Shown here piece by piece: positions 58,890 to 64,000 of a stretch of 64,000 nt of DNA. Position 1 is the stretch's first letter; every line of letters starts with the position of its first letter. Where the stretch lies: positions 310,001 through 374,000 of the forward strand of contig NZ_JAHFZZ010000008.1 of the NCBI RefSeq assembly GCF_018603905.1, written 5' to 3'. A program made the position numbers and the translations under genes. A model generated the notes under the pieces. It saw only the letters and a list, made by a program, of their open reading frames with translations, had not been told where the DNA came from and made no database searches. The DNA is from Nonomuraea sp. NEAU-A123. Its GTDB lineage: Bacteria > Actinomycetota > Actinomycetes > Streptosporangiales > Streptosporangiaceae.

Positions 58890-59227
58890 GCGTTTAGCAG
58901 CGACCATCGGGAGGTTCCACCACGCTCGACAATCGGGTAGGCCACCAGGGCATTGCCCGTACCAGTGGCGAGGACGAGCAGGATCCGACCCCCTCCTCAC
59001 CCCGCAACCTCCCCCGCTTTGTCGACTGCGAGCCGCCGGCCTGCTCGACCGTCGGCGTTGATGAACGTCCGCTTGACCTCCACCACTGCGATGGGCAGAC
59101 CCGGACAATATTCGAGCTCGCAGTCGGCACACAGCTGCACTCCCCACTTCGGCCCACCTCCGGCGACCATGATCGTCCCGCCCGTGATGGTGTACTCGTC
59201 GACCGCCTGGGCCCTTCCCGGCCTCAA
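58890..59227 (-). pseudogene. Remnant of a type I restriction enzyme HsdR subunit
   Basis: The minus strand first encodes VDEYTITGGTIMVAGG, then CELEYCPGLPIAVVEVKR, which matches the HsdR N-terminal nuclease domain (EYTI..G, ADYxL, PIAVVEAKR). About 85 bases later another frame reads ILLVLATGTGNALVAY at ~58984-58937, a damaged form of the HsdR Walker A (ATGTGKT). The ~70 residues normally between them are missing, the P-loop Lys-Thr is replaced by Asn-Ala, and no start or methylase/specificity gene is nearby. The rest of 58831-59479 holds no supported gene. Confidence 0.55.
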
Positions 59228-59479
59228 CTATTTCAGTTGATGTTCAATGAGCATCCGCCGGGTTTCATTCTCGTGAGGAAAGAGATCCATAGGCCACAGC
59301 AAGCCGACGCCATACTCGAGTCAGGCGAAACACCCCATTCTCAAACAAAGCTCGAACGTGCTATGCCTTTCACTGCGTTTAAGCTTGTTTGTTGATGTGA
59401 TGTTGATTACCGTGTGACCACGTGAGGGACGCCGCCTCCTGATCTGTTCTGGTGCAGCGAGCCGTACAAGGGGATCATC

Positions 59480-59722
59480 TTGGCCAACCTCGATCGCGAG
59501 GCGATGCGGGCCGTGGCGGAGCGGATTCAGCGGCTTTCGGACGAGCACTGGTGGGCGCTCGATCCCTCCTGTCGTCTGATGGAGAACGACGCGTGGGTGG
59601 GGCCGACGGGCGCCCGGTTCGACGCCCAAGTCCACGCCGACCAGCGCGAGCTGCGGGACATGCTCGCTGAGGCCGTACACAGCGCCAACCAGAAGCTGGC
59701 CACGCTTCAGGACAAGCCATGA
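59480..59722 (+). CDS. WXG100-sized helical protein
   Basis: This 80-aa protein starts at TTG 59480 after AAGGGGA. It is helical with a central turn-like EHWWALDPSCRLMENDAWVG (Trp-rich) and flanking amphipathic helices (AMRAVAERIQRLSDE, QRELRDMLAEAVHSANQKLA). Size, helix-turn-helix plan and coupling to a large helical protein resemble ESX/WXG100 partner pairs, but a clean WxG is absent (WVG). It overlaps the next gene by 4 nt (ATGA). A secretion chaperone or co-secreted partner is an inference. Confidence 0.72.
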   Translation: MANLDREAMRAVAERIQRLSDEHWWALDPSCRLMENDAWVGPTGARFDAQVHADQRELRDMLAEAVHSANQKLATLQDKP

Positions 59723-61926
59723 CGGAGTTCACCGGGGTCAAGCAGCCCGACTTCGACACGATGGCGAGCAAACACACCGAGGCTGCCAAGCAGCTGGAAG
59801 AACTGGCGCAGGCTCTGCACAGTGAGTTGCAGAGCGCCGGGCTGGACACCTCTCCGGCGGCGCGGCTGCGGCAGTTGGCCGGACGAGTCACCACACAGGC
59901 CGAGGATCTGCGGCGGCGGCAGAAACTGGTCCATGAGCTGCAGCGGCAGAAGGTCACCTTCGGGAGGAGTACGCCCGCCGGGAGCTTCCTGGAGATGCCT
60001 GATGGCCTGGAGGCCGCCAAGGGGCTGCTGGACGGGACACTGGCGGGTCGCTCTGCGCTGAACGCTGCGGACGGGGATGCCAAGGCGCTGGCCGAGCTGG
60101 AGAAATACGCGTCGCGGACCGGGGATGCGGAGTTCGTCAAGGCGTTCCTGGGAACGCTGGGTGCCCGAGGTACGACGGAGCTTCCCGGCTCGCTCGCCGC
60201 GCAGTTGCGCGACGCCCGGACCCACGAGGAGTCCGATCGCGTGGCCCAGCTGTCCAGCCAAGGCAAGAAAGCCCTGCGCATGCTGAGTACGGCTCTGGCC
60301 AAGGCAACCGATCCGAAGAATCCCGCGTACATGGGCGCCTCCTTCACCAGGGAGCTGGCCAAGGAGGGGCGAGCCGAGCACAAGGCCGGTGACACGAAGT
60401 ACTCGGGATACCAGGCCCAGGCGCTCATCTGGCGTGCCCACGACGGAAAGCCGCCGTTCTCGAAGGAGTTCATGGAGATCGTCGGGCGGGACGTGATCGT
60501 CTATGAGCATGAGCAGCGCAAGGACCAGTGGGCGGCGAGCCAGGACCTGCTGGGCCGTACGTTCGCGGGAAGCCAGATCCCCATATTCGACTTGGCCGGC
60601 TCCTTTGGCCTCGGCACCCTGCTGAAACCGGAAACGTATGTGGGCAGTCCAGGCATGAAGGCCGAATCATCGGTGGTGGACGATCTGTTTCACGCGGCGA
60701 AGTCCAGCAGGGAGGCGTCCCAGGCGCTGCTGGACCACACCCCGGCCGGGTGGAAGGAGTCTGTGCTCGACTATCTGCTGACGACCCGGTGGGGCGCTTC
60801 ACGTTACCTGGGCGACTACAAGCCGATCAGAGACATGCTGGTGACCGCGACGACCGGCCAGGACGCGACCTCCAGAAAGCTGTCCGCCGAGATGATCGAA
60901 GTCGTCGCCGATGACGTACGCGGCGCCTTCGGCAAGGGCGAGAGCGGCAATCTGGAGATCAAGAACAGAGACACATTCGATCGTCTTGCCCCCCTGCGCT
61001 ATCCCCTGGGTCGGGCGATTGCTGCCAATATCGACCAGCTCTCCCGGCTGATCCTGAACCATGCGACCTTCGGCAAGGTCGCGGCCCAGGACATGGACTA
61101 TGCGCTGGCGCTGGCGACCGCCGATGACGACGCGTTTGAGGTACTGGTGAGGGCGCAGACCGAACATATGCGGGCGGCGCTCGACACGGTGCCTCCGGTT
61201 GGTCTCGACGCTTCCAACGCCGAGCGGCTCGGTTTCAGGAAGTCCGACGTCAAGGAGTACGACTTCGACGGGGATGGGCGGGTCGACAAGGCCGACATTC
61301 TGCAGTTCCTGACGGACCGAACCGTGGCGGAGGCACGCCCTTTCACCCACATCGTGGAGATCCGCCGCCAGGTGCTGATCGCCCAGGGGTTGGACGACGA
61401 GAAGGCTGACGAAGCGCTGAAGACCATGGTGGGTGACGCGCTGGGGCTACTCCCGGTGCCGGGAGCCAGGCAGGTGGGTCAGCTGGCCACGGGAGCCTTC
61501 GGCGAGCTGATCGGCAAGGAATACGACAAGCTCGCCGGAGCCGGGTATGACGAGATCGCCAAGCAGGTCGCCCAGCAAATGTCCGAACACGGGCGGAGCC
61601 TGGACGAGACGCAAGGGAGGCTGGCGGACAATCGGCTGGCGGTGGAGAGGTTGGCGGAGCAGATGCTCTCCACCGCCATGCTGAATAAGGGCATGCTCGA
61701 CGGTCTGGACTTGGACAGGCAGCCATTCGCAACCGGAACTCCGCCGACGCTCAAGCCCTTCACCGAGATGGGCCCGCAAGAATACAGCAAGTTCCTTGAG
61801 TGGGCCCGGAGAGCAGGAGGAAGTAACGAGCTGCTCAATGGTTTCAGAACAACCTTCCGCGCAACTAGTGATGTGAACGACTATCTCGGCCTTGACATCC
61901 CCTCCTCCTCTCGAGGTGGTAAATGA
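59719..61926 (+). CDS. Large helical protein with EF-hand-like loop, possible type VII-associated protein
   Basis: This 735-aa protein starts at ATG 59719 (ATGA overlap). The N-terminal ~75 residues are WXG100-like helices (FDTMASKHTEAAKQLEELAQ, QLAGRVTTQAEDLRRRQKLV). The centre is alpha-helical without a known catalytic motif. At ~516-530 is EYDFDGDGRVDKADILQFL, a canonical calcium-binding EF-hand loop (DxDGDGxxDxxD). A hydrophobic GDALGLLPVPGARQVGQLA segment (~575-600) could insert in a membrane. I believe it belongs to a Streptosporangiales family annotated DUF6571-like, but I am not sure. It is coupled to a lipoprotein gene. Role (effector, surface protein) unknown. Confidence 0.75.
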   Translation: MTEFTGVKQPDFDTMASKHTEAAKQLEELAQALHSELQSAGLDTSPAARLRQLAGRVTTQAEDLRRRQKLVHELQRQKVTFGRSTPAGSFLEMPDGLEAAKGLLDGTLAGRSALNAADGDAKALAELEKYASRTGDAEFVKAFLGTLGARGTTELPGSLAAQLRDARTHEESDRVAQLSSQGKKALRMLSTALAKATDPKNPAYMGASFTRELAKEGRAEHKAGDTKYSGYQAQALIWRAHDGKPPFSKEFMEIVGRDVIVYEHEQRKDQWAASQDLLGRTFAGSQIPIFDLAGSFGLGTLLKPETYVGSPGMKAESSVVDDLFHAAKSSREASQALLDHTPAGWKESVLDYLLTTRWGASRYLGDYKPIRDMLVTATTGQDATSRKLSAEMIEVVADDVRGAFGKGESGNLEIKNRDTFDRLAPLRYPLGRAIAANIDQLSRLILNHATFGKVAAQDMDYALALATADDDAFEVLVRAQTEHMRAALDTVPPVGLDASNAERLGFRKSDVKEYDFDGDGRVDKADILQFLTDRTVAEARPFTHIVEIRRQVLIAQGLDDEKADEALKTMVGDALGLLPVPGARQVGQLATGAFGELIGKEYDKLAGAGYDEIAKQVAQQMSEHGRSLDETQGRLADNRLAVERLAEQMLSTAMLNKGMLDGLDLDRQPFATGTPPTLKPFTEMGPQEYSKFLEWARRAGGSNELLNGFRTTFRATSDVNDYLGLDIPSSSRGGK

Positions 61927-62513
61927 GGCGGGCTAGTCTCTCTATCGCTCTGGCTGCTCTCGGGTTGCTTGCCACAGCCTGCACCCCGGAGGCCCACATC
62001 GTCTCCACACCAACCCCAGTTCTCCAGCCGGTCGTGGATTCCGCGCCATACGTCTGCACGTTCATCCCAGAGCAAGCGTTTCGCCTCGTCAGCGGCCTGG
62101 CCGGCCCTCTCGTCGAGAAAACCGACGGCAATGAGAGGAATGGCGACTGCCGGGCTCCCGATACGGCCCCCCAGTCTCTGGAGGTGTGGTGGATGCAAGA
62201 GGGCCGCGGGATGCCTCGTGAGCACCTGGATTTCCTTATGGATGACAGGCGTAAGGTTTACAGCAGCAACGGTGGAGTCGTACTCCCTAACGACCTCGGT
62301 GACGGCATGGCCGCATTCCTGCCCAACCCGCTATCCGACGACCAACCGTACCAAGTAAGCGCGAAGTTCCGCTGTGGCGGCGGAGAGCGATTGATCGACA
62401 TCTTCCTGCCCCAGATCGCCAAGGGCAGGGATGCGATCAAGGACATGACCGAGCTCATGCGCATCGCCCAAAAACGCTACGGCCACCTCTACAACTGCAC
62501 CCCCGGCACATAG
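61923..62513 (+). CDS. Lipoprotein (DUF3558-like) of the WXG-like operon
   Basis: This 196-aa protein starts at ATG 61923, overlapping the preceding TGA (ATGA). It has a lipoprotein signal: RRASLSIALAALGLLATAC with Cys20. The mature domain contains YVCTFIPEQAFRLVSG, GDCRAPD, and a beta strand with FRCGGGERLIDIFLP, then a C-terminal helix and YNCTP. The Cys placement and pattern resemble DUF3558 lipoproteins. It is probably the surface-anchored partner of the large protein upstream. Confidence 0.8.
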   Translation: MRRASLSIALAALGLLATACTPEAHIVSTPTPVLQPVVDSAPYVCTFIPEQAFRLVSGLAGPLVEKTDGNERNGDCRAPDTAPQSLEVWWMQEGRGMPREHLDFLMDDRRKVYSSNGGVVLPNDLGDGMAAFLPNPLSDDQPYQVSAKFRCGGGERLIDIFLPQIAKGRDAIKDMTELMRIAQKRYGHLYNCTPGT

Positions 62514-62744
62514 CAAGCCGGCCTGTCCAAACCAGGCGTTCCGAAATGTCCCACCAAGACACACTCGCCCAGACCCGCCATCGGAAGCCGGTCAATTTTT
62601 GCCACACCGAGACGGATAAAACCACACCCGCCTCTCGTCCCCCAACCACCATCAACGACGACAGCTTGCGACCATGTGCTCACACAAAGTGGGACCGGCC
62701 GTCAGCGCCGAGATCCCTTCCAGCTAGAGCAAAGGTCGGGGTAC

Positions 62745-63170
62745 ATGAACGAAGAGGCGGAGACTAGCGACGTGAAACTCCGCGTGGAAGCCCCCAAGGC
62801 GACAACGCGTTCCGCCAAAGCGGTCTCCAGCGGCTCCAGGGCCCGGCGCCGACATGCGAACCTCTCGACAGACAGCAGCAGCAGCAACACCTGTCACTGC
62901 GGCTGCTCATGCATGGAAGGCATCCACGCCGCCATCCTCTCCACGGCGATCGCCGTTGCCCAGGTGAGAATCGAAATCGCCGGCATCCAAGCGGCAATGT
63001 CCCAGGACCTCGCAGCCCTCGGCGACGAGGTCGCAGGTCTCCGCCGGCACACCCACGAGCAGCTCTCGTCCACTCAGTCTCTGATGTCGCGCAGATTCGA
63101 CTCCCTGCAGTGCTCAGTGATCGACCTGGGACTCAGGCTCGACCGGCTACTGGAGAAGGACGGCGCCTAG
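62745..63170 (+). CDS. Hypothetical protein with Cys cluster and coiled coil
   Basis: This 141-aa protein starts at ATG 62745 behind AAAGGTCGGGG. A charged, Ser/Arg-rich N-terminus (~1-50) leads to a cysteine cluster NTCHCGCSCMEG (~50-61, four Cys and one His in nine residues). A long amphipathic helix follows, with heptad-like spacing (HAAILSTAIAVAQVRIEIAG, LAALGDEVAGLRRHTHEQL) up to the C-terminus. The Cys-rich loop could bind metal or form a redox-sensitive switch. No family is recognised. It lies between the WXG-like operon and leuA. Confidence 0.65.
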   Translation: MNEEAETSDVKLRVEAPKATTRSAKAVSSGSRARRRHANLSTDSSSSNTCHCGCSCMEGIHAAILSTAIAVAQVRIEIAGIQAAMSQDLAALGDEVAGLRRHTHEQLSSTQSLMSRRFDSLQCSVIDLGLRLDRLLEKDGA

Positions 63171-63175
63171 GACCG

Positions 63176-63209
63176 GCGTGAGTCCCCGATCTGTACCGGG
63201 GACTCACGC
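63176..63209. terminator. Bidirectional terminator between the hypothetical gene and leuA
   Basis: A perfect 12-bp stem, gcgtgagtcccc (63176-63187) against ggggactcacgc (63198-63209), with a 10-nt loop, sits 5 bp after the plus-strand stop and 12 bp after the leuA stop on the other strand. Confidence 0.78.
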
Positions 63210-63221
63210 GACAACCGACGG

Positions 63222-64000
63222 TCAGCGGGCGGCGCGGTTGACCGCGGAGATGATCGCCTTGAGTGAGGCCGTCGTGGTGTTGGCGTCCACGCCCACCCCC
63301 CACAGCACCCGCCCGTCAACGTCGCACTCCAGGTAGGAAGCCGCCTTGGCATCGCTGCCCGCGCTCATCGCATGCTCCACGTAGTCGAGCACCCGCACCC
63401 GGATGCCCACCTTGGCGATCGCGTCGATGAAGGCCGAGATCGGCCCGTTTCCGACGCCCTCGATCTCGCGGATCTCGCCGTCGAGCCGTACGTCGGCGCC
63501 GATGCGGTCCTTGTCGTCGCCCGCCGACTCGTGGCGGTGTGCCATGAGGCTGAGGCGGCCCCAGCGGTTGCCCGGGTTGGGCAGGTATTCGTCGGCGAAG
63601 ATGGCGTACATCGCGGTCGGGCTGATCTCGCCGCCTTCGGCGTCGGTGCGTGCCTGGACGACCTTGGAGAACTCGATCTGCAGCCGGCGCGGCAGCTCGA
63701 GCTGGTGGTCGGCCTTCATGATGTAGGCGACGCCGCCCTTGCCCGACTGGCTGTTGACCCGGATGACCGCCTCGTAGCTGCGGCCGATGTCCTTGGGGTC
63801 GATGGGCAGGTAGGGGACGGCCCACGTGAACGAGTCCACCGGCACGCCGGCTGCGGCGGCGTCGGCCTCCAGGTGGTCGAAGCCCTTCTTGATGGCGTCC
63901 TGGTGGGAGCCGGAGAAGGCGGTGTAGACCAACTCGCCGCCCCACGGGTGGCGCGGGTGGACGGGCAGTTGGTTGCAGTATTCGACGATGCGACGGACCT
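63222..64000 (-). CDS. leuA: 2-isopropylmalate synthase, C-terminal part
   Basis: The frame is open to the right edge, so the N-terminal part (start and most of the barrel) lies outside the window; about 259 residues are visible. The segment contains YCNQLPVHPRHPWGGELVYT, FSGSHQDAIKKGF with the barrel end, DPKDIGRSYEAVIRVNSQSG with KGGVAYIMK of the linker, and the C-terminal LeuA regulatory domain (GEIREIEGVGNGPISAFIDA). This matches the actinobacterial long form. The enzyme joins acetyl-CoA and 2-oxoisovalerate in leucine synthesis and is feedback-inhibited by leucine through this domain. leuA near recO/uppS is common in actinomycetes. Confidence 0.95.
   Translation of the reverse strand, partial: VRRIVEYCNQLPVHPRHPWGGELVYTAFSGSHQDAIKKGFDHLEADAAAAGVPVDSFTWAVPYLPIDPKDIGRSYEAVIRVNSQSGKGGVAYIMKADHQLELPRRLQIEFSKVVQARTDAEGGEISPTAMYAIFADEYLPNPGNRWGRLSLMAHRHESAGDDKDRIGADVRLDGEIREIEGVGNGPISAFIDAIAKVGIRVRVLDYVEHAMSAGSDAKAASYLECDVDGRVLWGVGVDANTTTASLKAIISAVNRAAR

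Noticed and set aside
55342..59480. A recent, intact mobile element in the accessory zone
   Set aside because: No intact transposase or integrase and no terminal inverted repeats with target duplications could be found; only degraded fragments are visible.

Overview
The window is high-GC actinomycete chromosome. Its GC-rich third codon positions, frequent GTG starts, 1-4 nt ATGA/GTGA/TGATG gene overlaps and gene families (recO-uppS pair, CU044_5270 protein with ECF sigma factor, DUF5753/DUF397 modules, YrdB, DUF5941) point to Streptosporangiales, most likely a Nonomuraea-like genus. The genus call is an inference from gene content, not a database result. No rRNA, tRNA or CRISPR array was recognised.

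Layout. 1-8.5 kb: tail of a proline iminopeptidase, a small secreted protein, a large secreted subtilase, the housekeeping pair recO-uppS and a CDP-alcohol phosphatidyltransferase/DUF5941 pair. 8.5-18.4 kb: a DUF2975/XRE membrane-regulator pair with a cluster of TATCG half-sites, a coiled-coil protein and vWA-like lipoprotein pair, a secreted GH16 glucanase behind two GAGAGCGCTCTC palindromes, a coiled-coil membrane protein, a 2-oxoglutarate oxygenase, and one continuous reading frame that fuses a complete GH1 beta-glucosidase to a complete LacI repressor. 18.4-21.2 kb: Lrp regulator, ddaH and rocD (arginine/ornithine catabolism). 21.3-30.4 kb: secreted crystallin-like protein and lipoprotein, ECF sigma/CU044_5270 pair, PhoD-like phosphatase, glutamate-type dehydrogenase, and an APC permease coupled to a formamidase-type amidohydrolase.

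30.5-40.8 kb is a carbohydrate-catabolism island: heparinase II/III-like lyase, a DeoR-HTH/LacI-sensor hybrid regulator, a DUF2264 protein, a D-2-hydroxyacid dehydrogenase, a complete sugar ABC importer (binding protein plus two permeases) and a small membrane protein. CGATCA-type repeats lie in both promoter regions. 40.8-47.7 kb: trypsin-like protease, a TetR-controlled membrane protein/epimerase/Gfo-Idh operon, and two tandem near-duplicate receptor Ser/Thr kinases.

47.7-52.3 kb holds the most distinctive system. It is a compact minus-strand operon of a thioredoxin-like protein, a 68-aa peptide with six cysteines, a MauE/DoxX membrane protein, a second thioredoxin-like protein, an ABC exporter and a dedicated S26 signal peptidase. 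The peptide has an Ala-X-Ala site just before its cysteine-rich core. I infer a pathway that makes, processes and exports a disulfide-rich peptide. 52.5-59.2 kb is an accessory zone with an aminoglycoside-phosphotransferase-like kinase, a GNAT enzyme, a frameshifted GntR regulator beside an intact operator-like palindrome, a DUF5753/DUF397/ATPase module with a decayed tandem copy, and remnants of a type I restriction HsdR gene. 59.5-62.5 kb is a three-gene operon (WXG100-sized protein, 735-aa EF-hand-containing protein, lipoprotein). The window ends in the 3' part of leuA.
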